64,000 nt of DNA from an uncultured Bradyrhizobium sp. (GTDB taxonomy: Bacteria; Pseudomonadota; Alphaproteobacteria; Rhizobiales; Xanthobacteraceae). This document shows, piece by piece, positions 1 through 8,037 of this stretch. The translations under genes and the position numbers were made by a program. Location of the stretch: positions 1 through 64,000 of the forward strand of contig NZ_CAKZHY010000091.1 of NCBI RefSeq assembly GCF_936928535.1, given 5' to 3'. The notes under the pieces are model-generated. The model did not search any database and was not told the DNA's origin. It saw only the letters and a program-made list of their open reading frames with translations. Position 1 is the stretch's first letter, and each line of letters begins with the position of its first letter.

Positions 1-55
1 TACAAGCTCGCCGAGGCTGCCTGATATGATTCGAACTAAGGAAACGCCCGACTAG

Positions 56-3000
56 TCAGGCTCGGCCGGCGGCTACACCGCTCATGGATCGAATTGCCCG
101 TTCCGCGTGCCAATGCATTCCGAGTGCATGGAGCTTCTCGGCAGCTTCGGCTGCAGTCTGGTGGGCCGCTTCGCCCTGCCCTTGCAACGCGTGAAGCTCA
201 GCGCGTGCGGCGAGATTGAGCGCAGCATCGCGCAGCGAGCCGCGCCAGCCTGCCGAGGTTTCGGCCCGCAGCAACCAGCGCCGGCTTCGTACAAAATCCC
301 CGCGGCGTGCCGCGAGCTTCGCAAGCGCGCGGCACGCCATCGCCTCGCCCAGCCGCTCGCCCTCGCGCGCGCGGCCGAGGACATGGGCTGCGTATCGCCG
401 CGCCGTATCGACGTCGTTGGCATCCGCCGCCGCCTCGACCAGCCAGCTATATTGAACCGAGGTGTAGAAGTGGAAGTTGCGCCGTTCCATCCATTGCGCG
501 GCATCTCGCAGCTGTTGCAAGCCGTCGGCATCGCCGGATGTCGACCAGCGGGCAAATCCTGATGCAGCGCGGCACGCCGCCAGCATCAGCAGGCTGCGCA
601 TGTTCTCGGCGGCGCGCGCGCCCTCCACCGCCAGTTCCTCCGCCTCCCGCCAGCGCCCTTGCCAGACCAGCGCAACCGAGATCCAGTTACGCACTGAGCT
701 GACGACCGGATGGGTCGAATCTTTGACCAGGCTCATCGCTTCGGCGAAGCACTCGTGGGCGCCATCAAAATCGCCGCGGTCGGCCAGGATACTGCCTTTG
801 CAGGACAACGAATAAGCCGAGCCGACGGCGATCGCATTATGGGGGCGACTGCGCTTGGTCGAGATGGCAGCCTCGATCAAGGCGGTGGCTTCGTCGTATT
901 GGCAGCTCGCGGCGAGAATCTGACCCAGCACGGCTTCGATCCGGGCAATCAGGCGGCGCTCGCCGAGCTTGCGTGCCCATTCGAGTGCGGTTCGTGTATG
1001 TGTCGCTCCCTCGCGAAAGCGGCCGAACCCGTAACACATGTAGCCGAGCCACTCATAAGCGGTGGCCGTCGCGCCGATGTCGCCGAGCGAGGACGCGATC
1101 GCGACCGCTTTTTCGAACACGCTGGTGTCGTCGGTCAACGACAGCGGATCGAAGATGTTGGCCATTCCAAGTTTGTTCGCCAGCAGGCACCAGCGCAGCG
1201 ATTGCTCGCGCGAGCGGTCCGGCACCTGATCCAGCGCATCCATCGCAGCCTTATATTGGGACCCGGCGACGTCCAAGGCGAAAGCCGCCATGGCCTTGTC
1301 GCCGGCGCGTTCGGCATAATGGGCCGCGTTTTCCCAATGCCCTGCGCCGCGCGAGTGGTAGGCCAGGGCTTCCAGCGTGTCTTCGCGTTCGGCCTGCTCG
1401 GACCGCGCCAGCAGACCGGCTTCGATCCGCCTGTGCAAGGCCTGACGTTCGTGCAGGCCGATGGTGTCGTAGACCGCATCCCGCGTGATGCCGTGTTTGA
1501 AGCGAAGCACGTCGCCAGCTGGATCGGCGAAGAGAAAATCCGCGTCGGCCAAGGCCCGCAGCGTCGCCGGGTCGGGCTCGCTGCCGCAGGCCGCAAACAG
1601 CAACCCTTTCGGCACCGTGTTGCCGATGACTGCCGCGGCGCGGACCACGTTGACCTGGTTCGGCGGCAGGCGCGCCAGGCGCGAGGCGACCAGCGTTGCG
1701 ATCCATCCTCCTTGTTTGTTGCGCAATTCGAACGAGGCGGGATCGTTGGCCGCGATGGAATGGCACAGCTCCTCGATGAACAGCGGCACGCCGCCCGCAT
1801 AGGCGTGAACGCGGGCCACCAGGAAGGGATCGGCTTGCGGCACCCAGCGCCGTACGGCGAGATCTGTTTCCTGTCCCCCGAAGGGCTCCAGCCGCAGCTG
1901 CGGTGCGCCGGAAATCCACTCGGTGCCGTCGTCGCGCGGCCGGGCGGCGAGGATGAAGCGCGGTCCATTGGGCAATTGCAGGAGCTTCTCCAGCAACTGC
2001 CGGCTTGCGTCATCAGACCATTGCCAGTCGTCGATCACGAGCACCAACGCGCCCTGCTCGGACAGGACGGCAAAGAAGCCCAGCAGGGCACCGACGACGC
2101 CGTTGACGGTCATGTGGCCGCCGCGCGCATCGGCGCCGGTCGAGGCGAGTGCGATGATCGCCTCCGCGCGCGGACCGAGCTGGGCGAGCCATGGCTGCAG
2201 GGCGTCACGGGCCGCATCGTCCGCCTCGGCAATCGAGGCGTCGGGCCGTATCCCAAAATAGGCGCGCAGCATCTGCAGAAATGGTTGCAGCACCTCGGCA
2301 CCGACATAGCTCTCGCAACTGCCACGCAGCAGCTTGAACTGATCGGTCTCACAGTGGCGCAGCACCTCTTCGAGCAGCCGCGTCTTGCCGAGACCGGGAC
2401 CGCCGACGACGATCGCGCAACGTTGCGAGGCCGGCTGAGGCTCGTCGAGAAACCCGGTCAGATAGTCGAATATCTCGTCGCGCCCGATGAAGGGCGTCAG
2501 GCCCCGCCGGGACGTTGCGTCGAACCGCCGCGTCACCATGCTTCGTCGCAGCACCGCCCGCGCCTGCGGCATGCCCGAAGCAGCTTCAACGGGGGCACCG
2601 AGCTCGAAGAAATTCGCGTGCGGCCCGAGGGCATCGACGCTGGCGAGGATCTGGCCCGGGGCAGCCTGGCGCGACAAATGCGCCGCCGTGTTCACGACAT
2701 CGCCGATCAGGTCATACCGGCCTGACTCGATGTCTCCTTCCGTCAGGAGCAGGGTGCCAGCGTGGATACCCGAATGCATGCGAAGCGGCATCAGAGCCGC
2801 GGACACGCCATCGGGCCGCAACAGCCCGACCCAACGGTGAATATCGATGGCGGCTTCGGCCGCACGACGACCGTCATCCTCGCCCGACCTGGGATAGCCG
2901 AACACGGCAAGGACACCATCTCCCTGTGTCCGGATGACGCGGCCGCCATGCTTGGCCACCGCGCGATGCCAGATATCCCTGAGCTGGCCGAGCAGCTCGG

Positions 3001-3112
3001 AGAGATGTTCCGACTCGATATCCCGACCCAGCACGGTGGACCCGACGAGGTCAGAGAAAAGCACCGTCAATCGATGACGTTCGCCTTTCGGGTCGTGGGT
3101 CTGTGTGTTCAT
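56..3112 (-). CDS. Class III adenylate/guanylate cyclase fused to STAND-type AAA ATPase and TPR-like region
   Basis: About 1018 aa if started at the ATG at 3112; the frame is open further upstream but the cyclase homology begins just after this Met. Residues ~12-170 form a class III nucleotide cyclase domain, with the metal-binding Asp in LFSDLVGST and a second in QGDGVLAVFG. A Walker A motif GGPGLGKT lies near residue 237, followed by a Walker B-like LVLVIDDWQWSDD. The long C-terminal half is Ala/Leu-rich and helical, as in TPR scaffolds. The family is a cytosolic signalling protein in which the ATPase/TPR part is thought to gate the cyclase. There is no DNA-binding domain. The product nucleotide cannot be read from sequence. 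Confidence 0.85.
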   Translation of the reverse strand: MNTQTHDPKGERHRLTVLFSDLVGSTVLGRDIESEHLSELLGQLRDIWHRAVAKHGGRVIRTQGDGVLAVFGYPRSGEDDGRRAAEAAIDIHRWVGLLRPDGVSAALMPLRMHSGIHAGTLLLTEGDIESGRYDLIGDVVNTAAHLSRQAAPGQILASVDALGPHANFFELGAPVEAASGMPQARAVLRRSMVTRRFDATSRRGLTPFIGRDEIFDYLTGFLDEPQPASQRCAIVVGGPGLGKTRLLEEVLRHCETDQFKLLRGSCESYVGAEVLQPFLQMLRAYFGIRPDASIAEADDAARDALQPWLAQLGPRAEAIIALASTGADARGGHMTVNGVVGALLGFFAVLSEQGALVLVIDDWQWSDDASRQLLEKLLQLPNGPRFILAARPRDDGTEWISGAPQLRLEPFGGQETDLAVRRWVPQADPFLVARVHAYAGGVPLFIEELCHSIAANDPASFELRNKQGGWIATLVASRLARLPPNQVNVVRAAAVIGNTVPKGLLFAACGSEPDPATLRALADADFLFADPAGDVLRFKHGITRDAVYDTIGLHERQALHRRIEAGLLARSEQAEREDTLEALAYHSRGAGHWENAAHYAERAGDKAMAAFALDVAGSQYKAAMDALDQVPDRSREQSLRWCLLANKLGMANIFDPLSLTDDTSVFEKAVAIASSLGDIGATATAYEWLGYMCYGFGRFREGATHTRTALEWARKLGERRLIARIEAVLGQILAASCQYDEATALIEAAISTKRSRPHNAIAVGSAYSLSCKGSILADRGDFDGAHECFAEAMSLVKDSTHPVVSSVRNWISVALVWQGRWREAEELAVEGARAAENMRSLLMLAACRAASGFARWSTSGDADGLQQLRDAAQWMERRNFHFYTSVQYSWLVEAAADANDVDTARRYAAHVLGRAREGERLGEAMACRALAKLAARRGDFVRSRRWLLRAETSAGWRGSLRDAALNLAARAELHALQGQGEAAHQTAAEAAEKLHALGMHWHAERAIRSMSGVAAGRA

Positions 3113-3411
3113 CGTCGCTGTCGAGGCCAGCTCGTTCCCAAACAGCAAACACGGCCAAAGCTGGCGCCAGACCGGATGCCGCAAGGCATCATACACACCC
3201 ACAGGATGTCGGCTAGCGTCCGCAGGTACAAAGGTAAATCTCGCACGGCGGCATATGCAATCGGCAGATTTGCTGCCGCGACCGCCCTAAAATCCAACTC
3301 CAACCCGTCAAAACCTGACGAATTTCCTCGGCGGATCACGCAAAGGTTCGCCGGGACACGAAGGCCGGTCCGCACCTGCCGTCCCGAAATGGCCGGTTGA
3401 GTTTTGGCTTC
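3113..3411. other. Intergenic region, no gene seen
   Basis: About 300 bases between two minus-strand genes. Codon use is poor in all frames and the short open frames here look like chance. It is presumably the promoter region of the cyclase gene at 3112 and the 3' end of the protease transcript. I see no clear hairpin with a T-tract and no convincing regulatory dyad. Confidence 0.4.
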
Positions 3412-4161
3412 CTATTGTGCGGCCACAAAGAGCCTCCTGACCGCGGCAACCGGCGCAGCAAAGGCAAAGCCGCTGCGTCGTGCAAGCACGACCCCGATCA
3501 GCTTCCCCTGCAGATTGACCAACGCACCGCCCGAACTGCCTTGGGCGACGCGAACATCCGATTGGATCAGATCGCTATTGGCGATCCCCGGGCAGGAACG
3601 ATGCAGGGCCGACACGATGCCAAGTGTCACGCTCTGTCCCCAATCCCCGGGATTTCCGATCGCCAGGACCGGCTCGCCCACCTCGAGGGCGCCAGCGTCA
3701 TCGAGCGTCATCGCGCGAAGATTGTCGGGAGCGACGCGGAGCAGCGCAACGTCGTCTCGATCGGATCGCGCGAGCACAAGGGCCTCCAACGCACGGCCAT
3801 CCTGGAGCTGAGCCTTCACGACAGATGCGCTGGCGACCAGGTGATTTGCCGTCACGATGAAGCCCGCCAGGGCGTCTACAATGACACCCGCGCCCTGCCA
3901 TTCCCGGAGCGTGGGAGGATCAGGAAATCCGGCTTCCGGATCAAATATTCGGGGTTCCGATGGCACGCCCCAAGCCCGGATTCCGACCACGGCCGGCGAG
4001 ATGCGTTTCACGAGAGGCGCAAGGTTCGTCGTCGAGAGCGTCTCTGCCTGCTCCCTATAGAATTCATTGGCTCGGCAGACGCCGGATCCGAGGAGAAGCG
4101 CCAGGCTCAATGCCGACGCGACCGTCCATTTGAGGGACCGGTAGAAGGTACCAAGCGGCAT
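3412..4161 (-). CDS. Secreted trypsin-like serine protease (DegP/HtrA-type protease domain, no PDZ)
   Basis: 249 aa. A basic start and hydrophobic segment (residues ~10-30, ending VCRANE) look like a signal peptide, so the protein is probably periplasmic. The S1C triad is visible: His in VTANHLV, Asp in SDRDDVALLRV and Ser in QGSSGGALVN, where most relatives have GNSGGAL. HtrA proteins normally add one or two PDZ domains; this one stops after the protease fold. A FixK/FNR-type dyad lies 66-80 bases before the start codon. The substrate is unknown; envelope protein quality control under low oxygen is possible. Confidence 0.8.
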   Translation of the reverse strand: MPLGTFYRSLKWTVASALSLALLLGSGVCRANEFYREQAETLSTTNLAPLVKRISPAVVGIRAWGVPSEPRIFDPEAGFPDPPTLREWQGAGVIVDALAGFIVTANHLVASASVVKAQLQDGRALEALVLARSDRDDVALLRVAPDNLRAMTLDDAGALEVGEPVLAIGNPGDWGQSVTLGIVSALHRSCPGIANSDLIQSDVRVAQGSSGGALVNLQGKLIGVVLARRSGFAFAAPVAAVRRLFVAAQ

Positions 4162-4227
4162 GAGAGACGCCTCCGTCGATCCGAGTGACGCTGCTCCAGC
4201 AGCCTAACGACAGCGGTCAGGCGCGGT

Positions 4228-4241
4228 TTGAGGTGTCTCAA
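4228..4241. promoter_or_regulatory. FixK/FNR-type box TTGAGGTGTCTCAA
   Basis: A perfect 5+5 dyad TTGAG-N4-CTCAA that fits the Bradyrhizobium FixK2 consensus TTG(A/C)-N6-(T/G)CAA. Its centre is 73 bases before the protease ATG at 4161. If the activator binds at -41.5, the transcript would start about 32 bases before that ATG. The outer G/C pair replaces the usual T/A. Confidence 0.45.
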
Positions 4242-4423
4242 GTCCGCCATGCCAGGCTTCGGACTCTCCACGCCCATGTCGGGCCACCGCACGCGCCGGC
4301 GCCCTCCTTCGTGCCGACTTACGGATATTTCCTTAGGTGACATGCCCGAATTTCGGGATTCCGACTGATGCGTTAGACGTCTACTGGCAGCACGAATTCG
4401 GCTCGTTGACGATGGAGCCTGCA

Positions 4424-4639
4424 GTGAATCACTCGATCTACACCGCAGACAAGACAACGCACCTGAAGGTGGTGGTCCTGGTGCTTGTCGGCAGCATCGC
4501 CCTGATGGTGATGATGCTGACCGCCCGCGTGGCTCATCCAGAATTCAACGCGCGAGCGACGGCGACCCGGACCGTCTACGAGCCTCATCCAGACCGTGCC
4601 CTGACCGCGCTGACCCGACCAGAGAAGCATCCAATCTAG
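4424..4639 (+). CDS. Small single-pass membrane protein, unknown function
   Basis: 71 aa from a GTG at 4424, chosen because GGAG lies six bases upstream (4414-4417); an in-frame ATG at 4412 has no such site. The N-terminus is polar (NHSIYTADKTTHLK), followed by one hydrophobic segment of about 20 residues (VVVLVLVGSIALMVMML) and a short polar tail rich in Thr, Arg and Pro. I recognise no domain. Small proteins of this design recur in Bradyrhizobium-type genomes. The 45-aa gene that follows 20 bases downstream is probably co-transcribed. Confidence 0.65.
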   Translation: MNHSIYTADKTTHLKVVVLVLVGSIALMVMMLTARVAHPEFNARATATRTVYEPHPDRALTALTRPEKHPI

Positions 4640-4659
4640 ATCATTGACGGAGAGCCCCG

Positions 4660-4797
4660 ATGACCAACGAAGCGATCAAGGCGTTGATGGTACTTGCGCT
4701 CTACGGAATCCTCGAGATCGCACTGTTCTCCCCGTCCATTGGCAAATTTGCCAAGCGCATTGTGCCGTCGGGAAACCGTCGCGCTCGCGGCAGGTAA
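4660..4797 (+). CDS. Very small membrane-associated protein (45 aa), unknown function
   Basis: ATG at 4660 and stop at 4795-4797, with a GGAGAG ribosome site about six bases before the start. The protein begins MTNEAIKALMVLALYG, has one hydrophobic stretch through LEIALFSP, and ends in a basic tail with five Arg in the last eight residues. It lies 20 bases after the preceding small membrane protein and just before a hairpin, so the pair looks like a two-gene transcript. No family is recognised. Support comes from start context, codon use and position. Confidence 0.55.
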   Translation: MTNEAIKALMVLALYGILEIALFSPSIGKFAKRIVPSGNRRARGR

Positions 4798-4808
4798 ATT
4801 CAGGAGAT

Positions 4809-4832
4809 CGCACCCCGCGATTGCGGCGTGCG
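4809..4832. terminator. Hairpin between convergent genes
   Basis: CGCAC-c-CCGC, loop gatt, GCGG-c-GTGCG: nine base pairs with one internal mismatch. On the plus strand CTTTC follows. It sits between the 45-aa gene (+) and the CBS-BON gene (-), so it could end either transcript. Confidence 0.45.
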
Positions 4833-4839
4833 CTTTCGA

Positions 4840-5598
4840 CTACAACGGTTCGTCGTCCAGCGTGGACGGCTCCATCTGAAGCGACACGAAGTCGCCGCCG
4901 CCGTAATCATCCTCGGGATCCGGTCGGTCGGGCTGGAGATAAAGCCGGTCCTCGACCGCTCGAACGCCTGCAACATTCTCGCACGCCACGATAAGCGCCC
5001 GATGCGCGTTTTCCCCCCTGACGACGCCACGTAGCGTGACCGTGCCGTCCTTCACGCTGACGTTCAGGCAGACCGGCTGCCACGGCGCCCCGGCCAGCGC
5101 GGCCAGGACGGAGCGGCGAATCTGACCATCATCCCTGGAGTAGCCGGAGGCGCTGGTCAGCGGGCCGGCAACTGCGGACAGGAAGTCGGATCGGGTGATG
5201 ATCCCGACGATGCGTTCGCCACGCATGACCGGCACATGATTCAGCCGCCGTCGCTCCATCATGTCGGCAACCTCCACAAGGGACGCCTGCTCAGTGGTGG
5301 AAAGCGGCTCGCGGGTCATCACCTGCTCGACCGTACGTCCGTGCTCCTTCACGAACTCGGCTGCGGTCCGATCGGCTCCACGCAACATCGTCAGCAAACG
5401 GTTGCGTTCGTGCGCCGTGCCGATTTCGGCCCGCCTCAGGAAATCGCTTTCGCAGAGGATGCCGACGAGTTTGCCGGCCGGGTCGACCACGGGCAGGCCG
5501 CTGATGTGATGGGCAAGCATCACCTTGATGGCCTCGGCGACCGGCGCCTCCGGCCGTATCGTCAAAACGCGTCTGGACATGATCTGGTGTACGCGCAT
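4840..5598 (-). CDS. CBS-pair and BON domain protein
   Basis: 252 aa. Two CBS motifs span residues ~1-60 and ~90-150 (MRVHQIMSRRVLTIRPEAP and a second VEQVMTREPLSTTEQAS). A BON domain follows at ~165-230 (VLAALAGAPWQPVCLNVSVKDGTVTLRG). CBS pairs bind adenosine nucleotides and BON domains associate with membranes or phospholipid, so a stress or energy-sensing role is plausible. The start at 5598 has a strong GGAGG site. A perfect FixK/FNR box lies 51-64 bases upstream and is shared with the divergent cytochrome gene. Confidence 0.85.
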   Translation of the reverse strand: MRVHQIMSRRVLTIRPEAPVAEAIKVMLAHHISGLPVVDPAGKLVGILCESDFLRRAEIGTAHERNRLLTMLRGADRTAAEFVKEHGRTVEQVMTREPLSTTEQASLVEVADMMERRRLNHVPVMRGERIVGIITRSDFLSAVAGPLTSASGYSRDDGQIRRSVLAALAGAPWQPVCLNVSVKDGTVTLRGVVRGENAHRALIVACENVAGVRAVEDRLYLQPDRPDPEDDYGGGDFVSLQMEPSTLDDEPL

Positions 5599-5648
5599 GT
5601 ATTCCTCCGAGAGAGATACAACAGGTATTTGCCGTGACGAACGACGTC

Positions 5649-5662
5649 TTGATCAGGATCAA
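5649..5662. promoter_or_regulatory. FixK/FNR box TTGATCAGGATCAA
   Basis: A perfect TTGAT-N4-ATCAA site midway between divergent genes. Its centre is about 57 bases from the CBS-BON start codon and about 61 from the cytochrome c start codon. Class II activation at -41.5 in either direction would leave leaders of about 16 and 20 bases. Confidence 0.7.
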
Positions 5663-5716
5663 CGCCCGCGCGGTCTACGATGCCATCCTGAAATCAGACA
5701 TCGGAACATTTCGAAC

Positions 5717-6424
5717 ATGCGCCTACGAACGGTTCTGCTGAGTGCGATCATCGTCGCGCTGTCCGCCTCCGGCGCAGCCGCGCCGGCCGAGCTGTCTGCG
5801 ACATTGTCCGACCTCATGACCAGACTTCAGCTTCAGCACGCAAAGCTTTGGTTTGCGGGCAAGCTGAGCAATTGGAACCTAGCCAATTACGAGATTCAAC
5901 AGATTGACGCCAATCTTGAAGCGACCAGCCGGTTGCTCGCGAATCCCTCACAAGCCGATCGCGCCAGGGAGCAGATCAGGGCCGTACGCCAGGCGCTCCA
6001 ATCGAAGGACGGTCCCGCGTTCATGACATCGTATGCCGGCCTGACAAACGAGTGCAACGGTTGCCACCGGAGCAGCGGGTATGCCTGGATCGCCATGCAG
6101 ATCCCGCTCACCCTGCCCGTTCCCAATCAGTTGTTTGTCGACCAGGTGTCCGAGGGGCGCGCAATCGCCAACGCATCTTGCGGGACGTGCCATGTCGTCG
6201 CCGATGCTGCGAAGGAAGCACCTGCGTTCCGGCCGTCCCCACCGCCTTTCCCGGAGATCATCAGCAGACCGTCCTTCTCCGCGGACAGTCTGCGGCATTT
6301 CCTGACGTCGGGCCATCGGCGGCTGGGGCCGGACCAGGCCATGCCGAATCCGCGGCTCTCCGAATCCCAGATCGAGGCTGTGGTCGCCTATCTGGAGACA
6401 TTGCGAGCCGATCCGCGGCGTTGA
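5717..6424 (+). CDS. Periplasmic di-haem cytochrome c
   Basis: 235 aa from ATG 5717. Residues 1-~22 form a signal peptide ending near SGAAAPAE. The N-terminal half is helical and carries a first haem site CNGCH; the C-terminal half is a small class I-like cytochrome domain with CGTCH and a probable axial Met in QAMPNPRLS. The family role is periplasmic electron transfer. It is divergent from the CBS-BON gene and shares its FixK/FNR box, which points to low-oxygen expression. Redox partners are not evident in the immediate neighbourhood. Confidence 0.82.
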   Translation: MRLRTVLLSAIIVALSASGAAAPAELSATLSDLMTRLQLQHAKLWFAGKLSNWNLANYEIQQIDANLEATSRLLANPSQADRAREQIRAVRQALQSKDGPAFMTSYAGLTNECNGCHRSSGYAWIAMQIPLTLPVPNQLFVDQVSEGRAIANASCGTCHVVADAAKEAPAFRPSPPPFPEIISRPSFSADSLRHFLTSGHRRLGPDQAMPNPRLSESQIEAVVAYLETLRADPRR

Positions 6425-6453
6425 GACGGGCTCCATCTGCTCCGGCGCCCGTC
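6425..6453. terminator. Hairpin between convergent genes
   Basis: GACGGGC at 6425-6431 pairs perfectly with GCCCGTC at 6447-6453 across a 15-base loop, directly after the cytochrome stop. No T-tract follows, so assignment as a terminator is tentative. Confidence 0.35.
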
Positions 6454-6476
6454 GCAGAGCCTCCGGCCGATGCACG

Positions 6477-7292
6477 CTAGCGCAGCGGCAGCAATTCCAG
6501 TTGGCCTTGCGCCGTCTTGACCGCGGCTCCGAACCAGCTCTGGCTCGGCGCCTCCTTGGCGAAACACTTGGTATAGGCCGCCATCGCCTGGTCTTCCTTG
6601 GCCATGGCGTCTTCCGGCATCTTCCTGGCCATCATCTGCTTCCAGACCTTTTCGCAGGCCGGGATTTCAGCCGTCTTGACGGCCTCGGTCGCGGCAAGGA
6701 AGTAGACCTTGTCGCCCCTGACAGCGACGACGTCGATCTCGTGCGGCGGTCCCTTCAGGTCGCCATTGCCACGCACGCCGAGCACCGCGACCGCGGCGCT
6801 CACCGATGCCGGCTTGGTGATAGGAAGCTCGGCATATTTGGCGAAGGCGGCGTCCTGGATGGCGGCATAGTAGAAGGTATCGGATCTGAACGCCGCGTCG
6901 ATCTCTTGCGGCATGGGATCCTTGCGGTGCTCGGCAAGCCAGTGCTTGATCAGCGTCGTCGTCGTCACCACGGCCTGCTGCTTGTCGCCCTCAGTGGCGA
7001 AGGCGAGCCCGTCCAGGTGGCCAAAGCCGGAGTCGCCCTTGAACAGCGTATCGACATTCGACTTGCCCGCTGCCGGCAGCCCCTTGATGGCCACCGTCCC
7101 GACCAGGCCACGCAGCACGCCGGTCAACTCGTCGAGCGCCGCATCGTGCTGCTTGCTGGTCTCGTCGCTCTCCTTGGCCTTCGAGAATTTTGCGATGTAG
7201 CGGTCGCGCAGATCGAGATAGTGCTGCTCGGGAGAGGCTGCGCGTGCAGGCGTGGCGAGGGCAAGCAGGCAGAGCAGAACGATCAATTTCAT
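6477..7292 (-). CDS. Secreted protein of unknown function
   Basis: 271 aa with a clear signal peptide (MKLIVLLCLLALATPARA). The mature part is mixed polar, Lys- and Asp-rich, with few cysteines (two near the C-terminal third). I recognise no catalytic motif or domain. It converges on the cytochrome c gene and is followed upstream by the divergent PilZ-HTH gene. The likely location is the periplasm; the function is unassigned. Confidence 0.7.
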   Translation of the reverse strand: MKLIVLLCLLALATPARAASPEQHYLDLRDRYIAKFSKAKESDETSKQHDAALDELTGVLRGLVGTVAIKGLPAAGKSNVDTLFKGDSGFGHLDGLAFATEGDKQQAVVTTTTLIKHWLAEHRKDPMPQEIDAAFRSDTFYYAAIQDAAFAKYAELPITKPASVSAAVAVLGVRGNGDLKGPPHEIDVVAVRGDKVYFLAATEAVKTAEIPACEKVWKQMMARKMPEDAMAKEDQAMAAYTKCFAKEAPSQSWFGAAVKTAQGQLELLPLR

Positions 7293-7491
7293 CGCGGTAT
7301 CCGAAGCGCTTCTGGGTAATCTTCAATCTTGGTGACGTGACCGACCCGGAAGGTTCATCGCCGGCAGCATGCCCTGCTCCGACGGACAACCAATCCTTCA
7401 CCATGCCCGCCGGGTTCGATTGAGCGCCGGGAGCCCGACAGGTAAAATCGGCGACTGATTTTTCGGCAAGTGCCGGTATCTAGGTTCGGGA

Positions 7492-8037
7492 ATGACTTCC
7501 ATGAGCGACTTGCGCGCTGCGACCAGGCAACCCACGGCGAGAACCGGAATCATCGAGTTCGAAGGCGCCAGGGGCGCGGTGAGCATCCCCTGCACCATCG
7601 CCGATGTCTCCGGCACCGGCGCACAATTGAAGCTCGACTGGTCGCTGGCGTTTCCGAAAGAGGCCACGCTGATCTTTGCCGACGGCTTGCGCAAGACCTG
7701 CCGCGTGGCCTGGCAGAAGCGGCGGCTGCTCGGCGTCGCGTTCGCTGACGGGGTCGCCAGCGCGGACGAGCAGGCCCTGATGATGACGGAGCAAGAGCAG
7801 GCCCTGCACCGGCGGCACATCGGCGCCCAAGTCAAGGGTGCGCGCGAGGCGCGTGGCTATACCGAAGCCCAGATTGCTAATCTCGTCGGCGTCTCGCCTG
7901 AGTTCATCTCGCGCGCCGAGCGTGGCGAGATCAGCATTCCGCTGCACCAGCTCACGCACATGGCCGAGCTGTTTCTGGTTGACCTCGACAGTCTCGTCGC
8001 AGGCCCGGCGTCGTTTGCTCTGCCGCCGGCAGCTTAA
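7492..8037 (+). CDS. PilZ-like domain fused to XRE-type helix-turn-helix
   Basis: 181 aa. Residues ~15-95 resemble a PilZ beta-barrel (GIIEFEGARGAVSIPCTIADVSGTGAQL with a later RVAWQKRRLLGVAF), the c-di-GMP-binding fold, although the usual RxxxR N-terminal signature is not clear. Residues ~108-165 form an XRE/Cro HTH (IGAQVKGAREARGYTEAQIA, then VSPEFISRAERGE). This suggests a DNA-binding regulator with a nucleotide-sensing or structural PilZ part. ATG 7501 is an alternative start. Its stop codon overlaps that of the convergent amine oxidase gene. Confidence 0.75.
   Translation: MTSMSDLRAATRQPTARTGIIEFEGARGAVSIPCTIADVSGTGAQLKLDWSLAFPKEATLIFADGLRKTCRVAWQKRRLLGVAFADGVASADEQALMMTEQEQALHRRHIGAQVKGAREARGYTEAQIANLVGVSPEFISRAERGEISIPLHQLTHMAELFLVDLDSLVAGPASFALPPAA

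Noticed and set aside
710..2725. Long plus-strand open frame of 671 codons inside the cyclase gene
   Set aside because: It is antisense to a gene with clear domains; high GC leaves the opposite frame open and the protein has no sensible motif.
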